A DNA stretch of 51,092 nt from Oppiella nova (GCA_905397405.1 CAJPVJ010000053.1:1-51092); one strand, 5' to 3'. Numbered from the stretch's first letter, positions 41,774 to 51,092 are shown. Numbers and translations: made by a program. Notes: a model not told the origin generated them from the letters alone.

Positions 41774-43168
41774 TTACCAGCGAACTTCAAATTTCTTACG
41801 TAACCAAATTGCAAAGCTGTTTAGACCGACCATAAGTGCCAATAACACAATGATGGCTGCAGCCGTACGCCCTTCGAAGAAGTTACGTAATTCATTACCT
41901 TGCCATAAGTAAACTTGGACAGGTAAAGCCGTAGATTGATCTAATGGAGATACTGGAATATTTGCAACGAAAGCGCTCATACCAATTAATAGTAATGGTG
42001 CAGTTTCACCCAATGCATGAGCAATACCAATAATCGCACCTGTCATAATCCCCGGTAAAGCCAAAGGCAATACATGGTGGAATACTGTTTGTAAACGAGA
42101 AGCACCAATACCTAACGCTGCTTGGCGAATTGATGGTGGTACTGCTTTCAATGAAGCACGTGTGGTAATAATCACTGTAGGCAAAGTCATTAAACTTAAG
42201 ACCAAACCACCAACCAAAGGTGCCGATATAGGTAAATGCATCCAACCAATAAAGATGGCGGCACCCAATAAACCAAATACAATCGATGGAACTGCTGCAA
42301 GGTTATTGATATTGACTTCAATGATGTCCGTAATAAAGTTTTTCGGTGCAAACTCTTCTAAATAAATCGCACTTGCTACACCCAATGGAATAGAAATCGC
42401 GATTACAATTAACATCATGAACAATGAACCCATAAATGCACCAGCCAAACCTGCTGTTGCTGGTGAACTGCGTGAATCTGGGTTGGTGAACATTTGCGTG
42501 TTAAAAGTACGATTAATAATACCTTTAGCAGCTAAGTCATCAGAAAGTTGACGTACCTCTGGACTAAGCTGTTGTTGCTCATCAGGCAATGAACGATCGA
42601 TATGACCAGCTAACCACACATCAATATTGGCATCAGCAAGAAAATTGAGTTCTACCGTTTTACCAATCAATGCTGGATCTTTAAAGACCATATCACGGAT
42701 ACGATATGCTTCTGAACTGGTGTAAATACTTGAAAGATCATCACGACGACTTTCAAGTGCAGGGTCTTTTGCAATGATTGCATTTACAATCAATGCATCC
42801 CAATCGACCATACCCATTTTGGTTTGCCAGTCGACATAACGTTCTTGAAATACCGCAGGAGACTCGCCCACTTTTTGTGTTGGTTTTGGTCCTGCATCAA
42901 TCATATTGGGATCAAAATACACAGGTACAGTCATACTTGCTTGCCAAAATGCTGGCAACCCTTTGTATAAGATACTTCCAAATAAAATTGCAACAAATGC
43001 CAAACCAATAATCACTGCTGAAAAACCAGCAAAACGGAAGGTCTTTTCTTTACGATGACGTTTTGACAATGAGCTGGCGATTCTAGCTTTACGTTTTTCT
43101 CGCAACTCAGCGGCAGCTTGAGGATCAAATACATTTTGATCCACAGGAGATGTATTTGATGTACTCAT
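41774..43168 (-). CDS. pstA: Phosphate ABC transporter permease PstA
   Basis: This inner-membrane permease of 464 aa is much longer than the roughly 296 aa of E. coli PstA. After an N-terminal cytoplasmic region and first helix (near 45-68), an extra extracytoplasmic stretch runs to about 245. The conserved six-helix permease follows, with the EAA-type loop [27 protein letters not shown]. Its start overlaps the pstC stop as ATGA, so translation is coupled. Confidence 0.94.
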   Translation of the reverse strand: MSTSNTSPVDQNVFDPQAAAELREKRKARIASSLSKRHRKEKTFRFAGFSAVIIGLAFVAILFGSILYKGLPAFWQASMTVPVYFDPNMIDAGPKPTQKVGESPAVFQERYVDWQTKMGMVDWDALIVNAIIAKDPALESRRDDLSSIYTSSEAYRIRDMVFKDPALIGKTVELNFLADANIDVWLAGHIDRSLPDEQQQLSPEVRQLSDDLAAKGIINRTFNTQMFTNPDSRSSPATAGLAGAFMGSLFMMLIVIAISIPLGVASAIYLEEFAPKNFITDIIEVNINNLAAVPSIVFGLLGAAIFIGWMHLPISAPLVGGLVLSLMTLPTVIITTRASLKAVPPSIRQAALGIGASRLQTVFHHVLPLALPGIMTGAIIGIAHALGETAPLLLIGMSAFVANIPVSPLDQSTALPVQVYLWQGNELRNFFEGRTAAAIIVLLALMVGLNSFAIWLRKKFEVRW

Positions 43169-44544
43169 TCGTATTGCTCACGATATTTACGCACAATATA
43201 AAGTGCGACAATGTTTAAACACAATGTAATGGTAAATAAAGTTAAACCCAGTGCAAAGGCAACCAATGCCTGCGGACTTGCAAAGTCTGTATCGCCTGTT
43301 AATTGTTTTACAATCGTTACAGTGACTGTTGAGACAGCTTCTAGTGGATTGATATGTAACAGTGGACTATTACCAGCAGCGAGTACCACAATCATGGTTT
43401 CACCGACTGCGCGAGATACTGCAAGTAAGAATGCACCCGTAATACCTGGTAAGGCCGCTGGAAGAACCACTTGACGAATAGTTTCAGATTTGGTCGCACC
43501 TAAACCTAAAGAACCATCACGTAAGGCACGTGGCACTTGAGTGATAATGTCATCTGACAAAGAAGATACAAATGGGATAATCATAATACCCATTGCAAAA
43601 CCTGCTGTTAAAGCACTGGTCGCATTAACCTCAACGCCAATAGAGTCGCCAATAGATTTGAAGATTGGACCAATCACCATCATGGCAAAAACACCATAAA
43701 CAATGGTTGGAATACCCGCCAAAACTTCAATTGTTGGCTTTGCCCATGAACGGAATCGAGGTGATGCATATTCAGCAAGATAAATTGCAATCATTAAACC
43801 CAGTGGAACAGCAACCAGTAGTGCAATACCACTGACCATGAGTGTTCCCCACAGTAATGGTAATAAACCATAACTTCCTTCAGCATTACCTGACGTACTA
43901 AAGCCAGGATTCCACTCTGTACCAAAGAAGAAGTCGATTGGACTGACAAACTGGAAAAAGTGCATCGCTTCACTGAACATCGACATCACAATACCCACAG
44001 TCGTGAGGATCGCAACACCTGAACACAGGATCAAAACAACGTTAATGGTTTTTTCAACTTCGTTACGTGCACGAAATTGTTGACTAATTCTTTTTCTTGC
44101 CCAAATCAATCCAAGGATCGCAGCACAAGTTACCACAGCAAACTTTGCAAACGAGCCAATTCTTTCAAATTTTGAGAGTTGTTCTGCAGCTGCAACCTCA
44201 TAAGCTGCTGGCGTATCTGTCACACCAAAGCCAGAGGCAATTGCTTTAATACGATCCACCAGTACATCTACCCCAGCTGTATCTAGCGTTGAAGCAATAT
44301 TTGCTGGAACATTTTTTAAAATTAGATGTTGTAAAACACTTGGTTCTACCAAGTTCCAAACTATCAAAATTAAAAAAGCTGGAATTCCACACCACAACGC
44401 CACCAAAGAGCCATAATAGCCAGGACGTGAATGTAAAATTGCAGTGTTATTTCCCTTACCTGCTAGGCTTCGGCTTTTTCGTAGCCCGATTTGATATGCG
44501 ATAGCAATTAAAGCCAATAACACGCCAATGAGTAGCAGATTCAT
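43165..44544 (-). CDS. pstC: Phosphate ABC transporter permease PstC
   Basis: This partner permease of 459 aa is again long for the family (E. coli 319 aa). An added N-terminal part contains extra helices (about 1-20, 45-65 and 130-150) before the standard permease core, with the loop RDGSLGLGATKSETIRQVVLPAALPGI near 340-366. The extended forms of both permeases occur together, as expected for an interacting pair. Confidence 0.94.
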   Translation of the reverse strand: MNLLLIGVLLALIAIAYQIGLRKSRSLAGKGNNTAILHSRPGYYGSLVALWCGIPAFLILIVWNLVEPSVLQHLILKNVPANIASTLDTAGVDVLVDRIKAIASGFGVTDTPAAYEVAAAEQLSKFERIGSFAKFAVVTCAAILGLIWARKRISQQFRARNEVEKTINVVLILCSGVAILTTVGIVMSMFSEAMHFFQFVSPIDFFFGTEWNPGFSTSGNAEGSYGLLPLLWGTLMVSGIALLVAVPLGLMIAIYLAEYASPRFRSWAKPTIEVLAGIPTIVYGVFAMMVIGPIFKSIGDSIGVEVNATSALTAGFAMGIMIIPFVSSLSDDIITQVPRALRDGSLGLGATKSETIRQVVLPAALPGITGAFLLAVSRAVGETMIVVLAAGNSPLLHINPLEAVSTVTVTIVKQLTGDTDFASPQALVAFALGLTLFTITLCLNIVALYIVRKYREQYE

Positions 44545-44603
44545 GTATTCTCCACCGTTTTTTCAATTTCAATAATTTGAAAAAACTCTACTTAGCAAGG
44601 AAA

Positions 44604-44629
44604 GCCGATGGTAGTCACCCACCATCAGC
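44604..44629 (-). promoter_or_regulatory. Intercistronic hairpin between pstS and pstC
   Basis: On the minus-strand RNA GCTGATGGT pairs with ACCATCGGC (9 bp, one G-U). No strong T run follows. It probably stabilises pstS mRNA, or partly terminates so that pstS exceeds pstC. Confidence 0.6.
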
Positions 44630-44647
44630 TCCATTATTGCGGTTTTA

Positions 44648-45655
44648 TTATTTACCAGCTTTAAAACCAGCCAATACTTTTGCACGTTCAGCGTCTGACA
44701 ATGAAATCAAACCAGCTTTATCTAACTTAGAACCTTTACCAGATACCTTCTTGTTAAGGAAGTATTCAGTATATTCTTTTAAGCCTTTGATTGACTGTAA
44801 GTGTTCACCTTTTACATAGAAGTATAAAGGACGAGATACAGGGTAAGTACCATTTAAAACAGTTTGCTCAGAAGGAACAACATTGTTCACTGTCGCAACA
44901 CGTAATTTATCTTTATTTTGATCATAGAAACCTAAGCCAAATACACCTACCGCACTTGGAGATGTTTTTAAACGCGCTAGAGTTTCAGTATAATCACCTG
45001 CAATTTCAATTACTTTACCGTCTTTACGGAAGCTAGAACATGCTTTTTTCTGAGCATCTTTGTCTAACTTTTTAAAGTAATCATAACTTTCACAACCCGC
45101 TTCAACCATTTTTTCTTGGAACACTTCACGTGTACCGTGGTTAGAAGCAGGAACAACTAAAGTAATTGGCTCATTTGGAAGCGATTTATCAATTTGGTTC
45201 CAACGTGTATATGGGTTTGGTACCAATTTACCATTTGATGGTAATTCAGCTGCTAGGGCTGCAAATACGTGTTGTGGACGTAATTTATAAGCTGCTTTGC
45301 TTGCATTCGAAGCAAAAACGATGCCGTCATAACCGATTTTTATTTCTTGGACTTTATTTACGCCAGCTTTTTTACACGCTGCGATTTCAGTATCTTTAAT
45401 TTTACGTGAAGCATTTGCGATATCAATTGTGTTATCGCCCACACCTGAACAGAACTGTTTAAGACCAGCAGAACTACCGCCTGAGCCAACTACAGGTGCT
45501 TTAAATTGAGGGAAAGTATTACCAAATTCTTCAGCAACAATACTCGCATAAGGAAGTACAGTAGAAGAACCAGCGATTTGGATGGTATCACGAGCGTTTG
45601 CTGCTACTGCTGCCCCTGAAACTGCTAATGCAAGTGCGATGTGATTAATGCGCAT
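44648..45655 (-). CDS. pstS: Phosphate-binding periplasmic protein PstS
   Basis: This high-affinity phosphate-binding protein is 335 aa. The Sec signal peptide is MRINHIALALAVSGAAVAANA, with cleavage before RDTIQIAGSST. Phosphate-contact segments include AGSSTVLPYA, VGSGGSSAGLKQFCSG and NHGTREVFQEK. The start at 45655 gives a normal signal peptide; the frame continues upstream to 45697 without support. It is the first gene of the operon, behind Pho boxes. Confidence 0.95.
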   Translation of the reverse strand: MRINHIALALAVSGAAVAANARDTIQIAGSSTVLPYASIVAEEFGNTFPQFKAPVVGSGGSSAGLKQFCSGVGDNTIDIANASRKIKDTEIAACKKAGVNKVQEIKIGYDGIVFASNASKAAYKLRPQHVFAALAAELPSNGKLVPNPYTRWNQIDKSLPNEPITLVVPASNHGTREVFQEKMVEAGCESYDYFKKLDKDAQKKACSSFRKDGKVIEIAGDYTETLARLKTSPSAVGVFGLGFYDQNKDKLRVATVNNVVPSEQTVLNGTYPVSRPLYFYVKGEHLQSIKGLKEYTEYFLNKKVSGKGSKLDKAGLISLSDAERAKVLAGFKAGK

Positions 45656-45745
45656 TCTTTTCTCTCTTAAATAAACTGCAATTTTGAAGTACACCACTTC
45701 TTGTTGTGTCGTACTTTTCGGATAACTGCATTTTGATTTTAAAAT

Positions 45746-45773
45746 ATGACAAATAAGTTACAGCTTTATGACG
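45746..45773 (-). promoter_or_regulatory. Pho box array upstream of pstS
   Basis: On the minus strand CGTCAT, TGTAAC and TGTCAT occur as direct half-sites exactly 11 bp apart, the spacing and sequence (TGTCA type) bound by PhoB. The last half-site is about 90 bp upstream of the pstS start codon. Confidence 0.8.
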
Positions 45774-46010
45774 CTTTTATGATATTTGATAATTCACATT
45801 TGATTTTATTAAAAATCTTTTAAATTCAATATGTAATCAACTGTGTTCTATTTTTTAAATTTGAGGATATTACAATTCAAATTGTAATATTTCATGTGTA
45901 TGTCACAAAAGTTGTATTAAGGTTTACCCATTTCAAACGACACGTTACGTCGTGATAGCCTTATTTTTCCATCTAAAAACCCTTAAAATAAATAAAAAAG
46001 AGCAATTTAA

Positions 46011-46370
46011 ATGATCAGATTAAATCGTAAAGAATGGCATGAAACTTTTCTAAAGATGGTGGCCTCGGCCAGTATGATTACGTTCATTATCTATATGAGT
46101 TGTTGGATTATTTACTTTTTATTGGCACAAACTAGTCAATACAATCTGATCCAAAATATTGTCATTAGTTTTAGCTTCATCAGTTTATTTATATTAACCA
46201 TGCAAACCTTACGTTCAATGTATCAAGTCTACTATTTACCTTTAATGAATAGTTGCAGGTTAAATTATCAAAAAATAATTTTCTTTTGCAGCAGTTTCTC
46301 CATAGCACTTATTGTAGTCAGCTCATTTTTATTAAATTTTGGAAAAATGTTAAAAGATTATTACAGCTAA
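46011..46370 (+). CDS. Small membrane protein of unknown function
   Basis: This 119-aa protein has three likely transmembrane helices (about 15-38, 45-62 and 86-108), a basic N-terminus and a short cytoplasmic loop LRSMYQVYYLPLMN. It is divergent from pstS. There is no recognised family and no motif. Confidence 0.65.
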   Translation: MIRLNRKEWHETFLKMVASASMITFIIYMSCWIIYFLLAQTSQYNLIQNIVISFSFISLFILTMQTLRSMYQVYYLPLMNSCRLNYQKIIFFCSSFSIALIVVSSFLLNFGKMLKDYYS

Positions 46371-46514
46371 GCCAATACAAAAGATCCACCGCTTAACATG
46401 CCCACTATTCAATCAAGTGTTCTATTTTTCTTAATCATTCAACACAATAATTGAAATTTCAAAGAACACGGCATTGTTTTATATTCAAATGAGCACTCCA
46501 TAAAAGATTTGAAT

Positions 46515-47567
46515 ATGAATAGCAAAACGTCTAGCAGCTTCAATCCTGACCTTCCCGTTCATATGACCTTCTCAGAACATGACTGGCAGCTCTTAGCCCA
46601 ATATTGGTATCCAATTGCATTAGTAAGAGACATTACTGAGCAGCCTCTAGGAACCATGTTGCTGGATATGCCATTGGTCATTTATAAAATAGATACTGAA
46701 ATCATTGTTGCCAAAGATGCCTGCCCACATCGCGGTGTTCCTTTAAGCATCGGAACAAATGATGGTCAAGGTATCGTTTGCCGTTATCATGGTTTACGCT
46801 TTGGTGAAAATGGAAAATGTAATCGTATCCCCGCGCATCCCAATCATAAAATTTCGGACCGCTTCCACCTAAAAACCTATGCTGCAGTTGAACGTTATGG
46901 ATTAATCTGGTGTTCACTTTTAGCAAAAAAGCAAGATATACCCAATATCCCAAACATGCCGCATTGGGATGAGACCACGTACCAACAACTGATTTGCCCT
47001 CAAGTCGATTTAAAATGCTTTGCTGGTCGACAATTGGAAGGCTTTATCGATGTTGCTCATTTTGCATGGGTACATCCAGAAACTTTTGGTGACCCAGAAA
47101 ATACTGAAGTGCCTGATTACACCACGCAAGAAACAGACTATGGTTTTAGTGCTGATTATATCAGTAGCGTAGGTCGTTACCCGATTGGTCTAGATCAATT
47201 AGGACAAGCGGATTTTCAATGGTTACGCCATTTTGAAATTCATTTGCCTTTTACCGCAACATTAACCATTCATTTCCCCAATCAAGCGAAACAGGTCATT
47301 ATGAATGCTGCCTCGCCCATGACAGCACGTAATACTCGATTATTTGCCCCAATTTGTCGTAACTTTGATCAAGATTTACCAATAGAAGATGCTTATGAAT
47401 ACAACCTTAAAATCTTTGAAGAAGACCGTTTGATCGTTGAGACTCAAAAACCAGAATATCTACCTTTAGATTTATCCATTGAGGCGCACTTCCCTGCTGA
47501 CCGCAGTTCAAGTATGTATCGCCGTTTATTAAGAAAAATAGGATTTAGCCCATTATTCGCCGCATAA
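46515..47567 (+). CDS. Rieske non-haem iron oxygenase, alpha-subunit type
   Basis: This is a 350-aa aromatic ring-hydroxylating or demethylase-type oxygenase. The Rieske [2Fe-2S] ligands are CPH (Cys70, His72) and CRYH (Cys89, His92). The mononuclear iron motif is in DVAHFAWVHPETFGD near 177-191. It resembles the VanA or phthalate-type group that works with a separate reductase, but no reductase gene is adjacent. The substrate cannot be told. The start at 46515 gives the family N-terminus; a TTG two codons upstream was not used. Confidence 0.9.
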   Translation: MNSKTSSSFNPDLPVHMTFSEHDWQLLAQYWYPIALVRDITEQPLGTMLLDMPLVIYKIDTEIIVAKDACPHRGVPLSIGTNDGQGIVCRYHGLRFGENGKCNRIPAHPNHKISDRFHLKTYAAVERYGLIWCSLLAKKQDIPNIPNMPHWDETTYQQLICPQVDLKCFAGRQLEGFIDVAHFAWVHPETFGDPENTEVPDYTTQETDYGFSADYISSVGRYPIGLDQLGQADFQWLRHFEIHLPFTATLTIHFPNQAKQVIMNAASPMTARNTRLFAPICRNFDQDLPIEDAYEYNLKIFEEDRLIVETQKPEYLPLDLSIEAHFPADRSSSMYRRLLRKIGFSPLFAA

Positions 47568-47766
47568 ATCAGTTTCATGCCATGTTTTATAGAAGTTGAT
47601 CAGGCTTCTTTAAAACAATAAAACCTGAACGTATCGCTCTATATATTTATAATTTTTTCAAGTTGATTAAATTTAACTCAAAAGTTTCTATTAAAATTGC
47701 ACTCTTCGATTAAAAGATTAAAATGCACATTACATAAATGAAGTGACTCCAATTAGGTGGTATAAC

Positions 47767-48432
47767 ATGCAACAAATGTGGTCAGACATCGATGCCTATA
47801 TCGAATCACATTTAATTCCTGAAGATCCAATCCTCATACAAACATTAAAAAACACTGAGGATAAAGGATTTCCAGACCACCTTGCTGTTGCCGCAAATCA
47901 GGGCATGTTATTGCAAATGTTGATTCAAATGAACAAATGCAAACGTGTTTTAGAATTAGGTACTTTTGCAGCTTATAGCACCATGTGGTTAGCCCGTGCC
48001 TTACCTGATGATGGTTATATTTTAACGATTGAAGGTCGTGATACGCATGCTGCTCTAGGTAAAGAAAATATAGATCAGGCCAAGCTCAAACAAACCGTTG
48101 AATTAAAGTGTGGTCGTGCAGCCGATATTTTAAAAGCGTTGCCTGAAGCTACAGAACCTTTTGACTTTATTTTTGTCGATGCTGATAAACAAAGCTATCC
48201 TGAATATTTAGAATTAAGCTTAAACCTGTCACATTCAGGTACAGTGATTGTTTTGGACAACGTGATTCGTGCTGGTGACATTCTTGACCCAGACAATGTC
48301 AAACCAAGTATTGAAGGAATCCGTGACATGTATAAAGCCATGCAAAACCATCCTAAAATTCTGTCATGTACGGCTTTGCAAACTGTAGGTAGCAAAGGGC
48401 ATGATGGTTTTGCCATTGCAATTGTAAAATAA
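47767..48432 (+). CDS. SAM-dependent O-methyltransferase (family 3)
   Basis: This 221-aa caffeoyl-CoA/catechol-type O-methyltransferase has motif I VLELGTFAAYSTMWLA near 65-80, the metal and catalytic segment FIFVDADKQSYPEYLE near 138-153 and VLDNVIRAGDILDP near 163-176. It needs a divalent metal in characterised relatives. The ATG at 47767 has AGGTGG 8 nt upstream; a GTG eight codons earlier does not. It follows the Rieske gene by 199 bp with no terminator seen between, so joint expression is possible. Confidence 0.92.
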   Translation: MQQMWSDIDAYIESHLIPEDPILIQTLKNTEDKGFPDHLAVAANQGMLLQMLIQMNKCKRVLELGTFAAYSTMWLARALPDDGYILTIEGRDTHAALGKENIDQAKLKQTVELKCGRAADILKALPEATEPFDFIFVDADKQSYPEYLELSLNLSHSGTVIVLDNVIRAGDILDPDNVKPSIEGIRDMYKAMQNHPKILSCTALQTVGSKGHDGFAIAIVK

Positions 48433-48452
48433 AGCATGCTGATTTAATTTTT

Positions 48453-48481
48453 AAAGCTGCTATTTAGATAGCAGTTTTTTT
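48453..48481 (+). terminator. Terminator of the O-methyltransferase gene
   Basis: CTGCTAT/ATAGCAG with loop TTAG is followed by T7. Confidence 0.92.
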
Positions 48482-48701
48482 ATAGCTAAAATTTTAACAA
48501 GTCCAGCTTAGCTTCAATCATTCTCCTTAGAGTTATCCCCTGAACTTGTTTGTAGAATTGTGGATAACTCAATAATGCTTTAATAAACCCATGAAAATAA
48601 AATACTTTTAATCGTCGATTAATTTTCAACCAGTTAAATTCATGGTTCATGAAAAAGTGCTTGCATTTCAAAATGCAATATTTTTATCAAATTTTTTAAT
48701 C
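48482..48701. other. Intergenic region with an inverted repeat and a DnaA-box match
   Basis: GAGTTATCC (48530-48538) and GGATAACTC (48562-48570) form a 9-bp inverted repeat. The right arm overlaps TGTGGATAA (48559-48567), a perfect DnaA-box complement. TTGCATT/AATGCAA (48661-48678) followed by TATTTTT is terminator-like on the plus strand. No gene is supported. Confidence 0.45.
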
Positions 48702-48737
48702 AAAAAAAATGCCACAAATCATATTATTTGTGGCATT
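48702..48737 (-). terminator. Terminator of the UspA-family gene
   Basis: The 12-bp stem AATGCCACAAAT/ATTTGTGGCATT is followed by T8 on the minus strand, 77 bp after the stop. Confidence 0.88.
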
Positions 48738-48814
48738 TCATCTCTTCTGTTTGATCAGTCATTTGACTCAATCTCGATTGCTCAGTCGCGTTGTCTTTCA
48801 TCTTCAAATCAAAG

Positions 48815-49657
48815 TTATTTTGCGACCAACAATGGAACTGCAGCATTTCTAAAAATAGTGGTGGTTACACTACCCAAAAAGAACTGATGAATTTTACTAT
48901 GACTAAATGCACCTAAAACAATCAATTGAATTTGATGCTGATCTTGATAATCCAAAATATTTTCAGCAACATCACCATAACGGTACTCTACCACTACATC
49001 CAAACCCGCCTCTTTTAAACGTTGCGCAGGCTCATTGAGAATCTCAGGATGATCACCGACATAGAGTAAATGGCATTGCAAAAGTTTAAGCAAATCACTT
49101 TTTTCAACACGTTTTAGCATTTTTTGACATGTTTCTGAAAGCTCATAAGCAAAAATAAACCGTGTAGGTGGCTTAAATGTTTGCCCAACGGTTAATACCG
49201 TACTTTTGGTTCCACGAATAAAGTTTTCAACATTACTGCCCAGTATTTTATTCTTCTCAGCTGAACGCTCACCCACTCGACCGATGACAGCGATATCATC
49301 TTCAGTCAATTCATTGAAGCTTTGTTCGAGAAAATCACCTTTGGCTTGAATTTGAATCGGTGTGATATTGTATTTTTCTTGAATCATTTCAGAAATATGC
49401 TTGAGTAAATTATTACTGTAATCCAGTGCTAACTCACTTTGCTTTTGTTCAAGTTCAGCCAGCTCTTTAAGTAACATCGCATTACTTTCAAAGCCAATTA
49501 CCCCACTAATTTCCCCTAAATGATAACTTGCAGGGTAATAATCCAATACTTGCAATAAAACCAGTTCACGACCAGTTTTTTGAGCAATCCATGCGGCTGC
49601 TTCTGCCAATGCATTGATGCACGGAGAAGAGTCAATACAAGCCACTACTCTGTTCAT
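48815..49657 (-). CDS. Universal stress protein with two UspA domains
   Basis: This 280-aa protein has tandem UspA folds. The first is about 1-155 (MNRVVACIDSSPCINALAEAAAW). The second is about 160-280 and ends with the nucleotide-binding type motif LIVLGAFSHSKIHQFFLGSVTTTIFRNAAVPLLV. UspE-like tandem proteins respond to stress and growth arrest. The second domain keeps the G-2x-G-9x-G(S/T)-like stretch better than the first. It is monocistronic. Confidence 0.92.
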   Translation of the reverse strand: MNRVVACIDSSPCINALAEAAAWIAQKTGRELVLLQVLDYYPASYHLGEISGVIGFESNAMLLKELAELEQKQSELALDYSNNLLKHISEMIQEKYNITPIQIQAKGDFLEQSFNELTEDDIAVIGRVGERSAEKNKILGSNVENFIRGTKSTVLTVGQTFKPPTRFIFAYELSETCQKMLKRVEKSDLLKLLQCHLLYVGDHPEILNEPAQRLKEAGLDVVVEYRYGDVAENILDYQDQHQIQLIVLGAFSHSKIHQFFLGSVTTTIFRNAAVPLLVAK

Positions 49658-49788
49658 TTTAACCTCGCTTTAGCTTTACAGCTTTGGGTCTATATTATTG
49701 TTTTAAATTAGCATAAGTTTTTATAAGTTTGGACAACTTTATGTAATTAATCCCATAATTTAATTATGTATTTGTACAAACTGTGCGT

Positions 49789-50406
49789 TCATTCACGATA
49801 ACGAATAAAACGCGCTGGGTTCCCTGCCACAATTTCTCGTTCAGCTACATTTTTAGTAACCATACTATTCATTCCAATCACCGCATGTGAAGCAATTTTT
49901 ACACCATCTTTCACACCAACATTCGCGCCCAACCAAACATCCTGACCAATTTCAATGCCTTTGGAAGTCACAGCTTGTTGATAAACAGGAATACTCAAAT
50001 CCATCCCATGATCAAAAGCATAAAGATGACAATAGGCGGCTATACGAACTTGATCATGTAATTTAATACCGACTTTGCCCCCATCCAAAATACAATGATG
50101 GTTGATCGCGACTTCATTACCAATCTCTAACGGTCCATGCAAGGTACAATCTGCCGCAATAAAAGTATTATCCCCAATGACAATTTTCCGTCCAGGTTCA
50201 GCAAATATATGCGCCAATGGTGAAATAAAACAATTTTGACCTATTTCAACAGTTTCCATTGCCATCAAATATGCTTGATACTGCTGCTGCCACTGCTCCG
50301 CCCAAACTCGATTTTTCGGTTTAAGCGAATAATACAGCCACGGCATATAATTTAAACGATGCTTATGTTGTTCACGATATTTCAATAATGGGTCTTGCTC
50401 AATCAT
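49789..50406 (-). CDS. Hexapeptide-repeat acyltransferase
   Basis: This 205-aa left-handed beta-helix acetyltransferase of the WcaF/LacA/NodL class has an imperfect run of hexapeptides from about 65 to 190 (for example IGDNTFIAADCTLHGPLEIGNEV and IGQDVWLGANVGVKDGVKIASHAVIGMNS), with a His in YAFDHGMD as probable catalytic residue. The acceptor is unknown; envelope polysaccharide is a common one. The ATG at 50406 overlaps the end of the upstream IMPACT gene by 8 nt and has GGAAG in front, so coupling is likely. Confidence 0.86.
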   Translation of the reverse strand: MIEQDPLLKYREQHKHRLNYMPWLYYSLKPKNRVWAEQWQQQYQAYLMAMETVEIGQNCFISPLAHIFAEPGRKIVIGDNTFIAADCTLHGPLEIGNEVAINHHCILDGGKVGIKLHDQVRIAAYCHLYAFDHGMDLSIPVYQQAVTSKGIEIGQDVWLGANVGVKDGVKIASHAVIGMNSMVTKNVAEREIVAGNPARFIRYRE

Positions 50407-50995
50407 CAGCATCTTCCAACAATTTAAGTTGCTCACGGCCGCGCGTTACATCTTGAATTTTTAACTTAAGTGGATCAATTTGATGTATTTGTAATAATGC
50501 TTCAACTTCAACCCCCTCAGCAGTATATTGTTCTGTATATTCAATGTCTTGGGTATTTAATTCATACTGAAAAATTGACCATTCGCTAAATTGGCATTGA
50601 AAATAAATTTTCCTCTTTTCAATTAGTTCTATTTTTTCAGCCAAAAGCAGACATTGCCCTGCACAGCCACCATAGGCCCGAACTAAACCACCTGTACCCA
50701 ACTTGATGCCACCATACCAACGATTGACCAATACAATTGTATTGGTTAAATCATTGCCCTCAATGGTCGCAAGGATCGGGCGACCCGCTGTACCAGAAGG
50801 TTCACCATCGTCATTAAAACGAACATTATGACCTATTTTCCACGCCCAACATTGATGGGTTGTTGTTAGATCTAAATGTTTTTCCAGAAATTTTTTAACT
50901 TGCTGTTCATTTTCAACAGGCGCTGCAATGGCTTGAAATCGACTCTTTTTAATGTCTTCCTCAAAAATCGTTTCGGATCCAAGTGTATAAACCAT
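50399..50995 (-). CDS. yigZ: IMPACT/YigZ-family protein
   Basis: This 198-aa protein has an N-terminal UPF0029/IMPACT domain with KKSRFQAIAAPVENEQQVKKFL, the conserved FNDDGEPSGTAGRPIL and VLVNRWYGGIKLGTGGLVRAYG, plus a small C-terminal ferredoxin-like domain. In eukaryotes IMPACT affects GCN2 signalling; the bacterial role is unclear. It is the first gene of a pair with the acyltransferase. Confidence 0.92.
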   Translation of the reverse strand: MVYTLGSETIFEEDIKKSRFQAIAAPVENEQQVKKFLEKHLDLTTTHQCWAWKIGHNVRFNDDGEPSGTAGRPILATIEGNDLTNTIVLVNRWYGGIKLGTGGLVRAYGGCAGQCLLLAEKIELIEKRKIYFQCQFSEWSIFQYELNTQDIEYTEQYTAEGVEVEALLQIHQIDPLKLKIQDVTRGREQLKLLEDADD

Positions 50996-51063
50996 AATGA
51001 AAATAAAACATTCAAACTCAATGTATTGCCATTATAACGTGCTTTTAAAAAACATTGGGCAAT

Positions 51064-51092
51064 AAAAAACCCTAAGCGAACTTAGGGTTTTT
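51064..51092. terminator. Bidirectional terminator at the window edge
   Basis: The 12-bp stem AAAAACCCTAAG/CTTAGGGTTTTT with loop CGAA is cut by the end of the window. It probably ends a convergent minus-strand gene outside the window. Confidence 0.8.

Noticed and set aside
48642-48887. 81-codon plus-strand ORF near the UspA gene
   Set aside because: It passes through two hairpins and the antisense end of the UspA gene and has no family resemblance.

Overview
The window looks like an Acinetobacter chromosome (Moraxellaceae, Gammaproteobacteria). It is AT-rich, carries a tyrA-aroA fusion next to pheA, has long-form PstC and PstA, and is rich in small lipoproteins. Species level cannot be decided from the sequence alone. 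Most of it is ordinary chromosomal backbone, with one exceptional RNA-repair island at about 17.9-29.9 kb.

Layout. 1-4.2 kb: two tRNA genes (Trp, Leu), a degenerate kinase coupled to a patatin-like lipase, and an AAA-like ATPase. 4.2-9.5 kb: dnaE, trmJ and cysE. 9.6-17.9 kb: two lipoproteins (one a lipase-like alpha/beta hydrolase), a GFA protein, a thioesterase, an HD hydrolase, yaaA and small unknowns. 17.9-29.9 kb: the RNA-repair island. 30.1-31.6 kb: small accessory genes. 31.7-35.1 kb: aromatic amino acid genes tyrA-aroA and pheA. 35.4-40.3 kb: a DJ-1/PfpI protein, an acyl-CoA dehydrogenase, a SohB-type protease and dctA. 40.8-45.7 kb: the pstS-pstC-pstA-pstB operon behind Pho boxes. 46-51 kb: a Rieske oxygenase, an O-methyltransferase, a UspA protein, a hexapeptide acetyltransferase and an IMPACT/YigZ protein.

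The island. RtcR (sigma54 activator with a CARF-type sensor) is divergent from rnz (RNase Z). Two identical -24/-12 promoters (21315 and 25072), each with an IHF consensus site beginning exactly 41 bp upstream, should place two units under RtcR. The first unit is rsr (Ro60 orthologue), then about 1 kb of non-coding DNA, then a small protein resembling ribosomal protein bS21. The second is rtcB, two small unknown genes, a DIP1984-family gene, a second non-coding stretch, a CPCC zinc-finger gene broken by a MITE, and rtcA.

The first non-coding stretch (23089-24061) reads as a tandem array of eight Y-RNA-like hairpins. Each has an outer stem, an asymmetric internal loop, an inner stem ending in GGAC, GAAC or GGAT, and then a T(A/T)CAT box. 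The stems differ in sequence between units but stay paired. Four units carry a circularly permuted tRNA-like domain (T arm, acceptor 3' strand, capping loop, acceptor 5' strand, D arm) with no free CCA end. Three have only short heads and one is degenerate. The second stretch (27864-28285) holds two tandem copies of a different RNA of about 190 nt, also supported by compensatory changes. Together with Rsr, RtcB and RtcA this suggests an RNA surveillance and repair locus with an unusually large RNA component. YrlA-type tRNA-mimic Y RNAs and rsr-yrl-rtcBA operons are known. The eight-unit array, the headless units, the second RNA pair and the bS21-like protein are what deserve follow-up.
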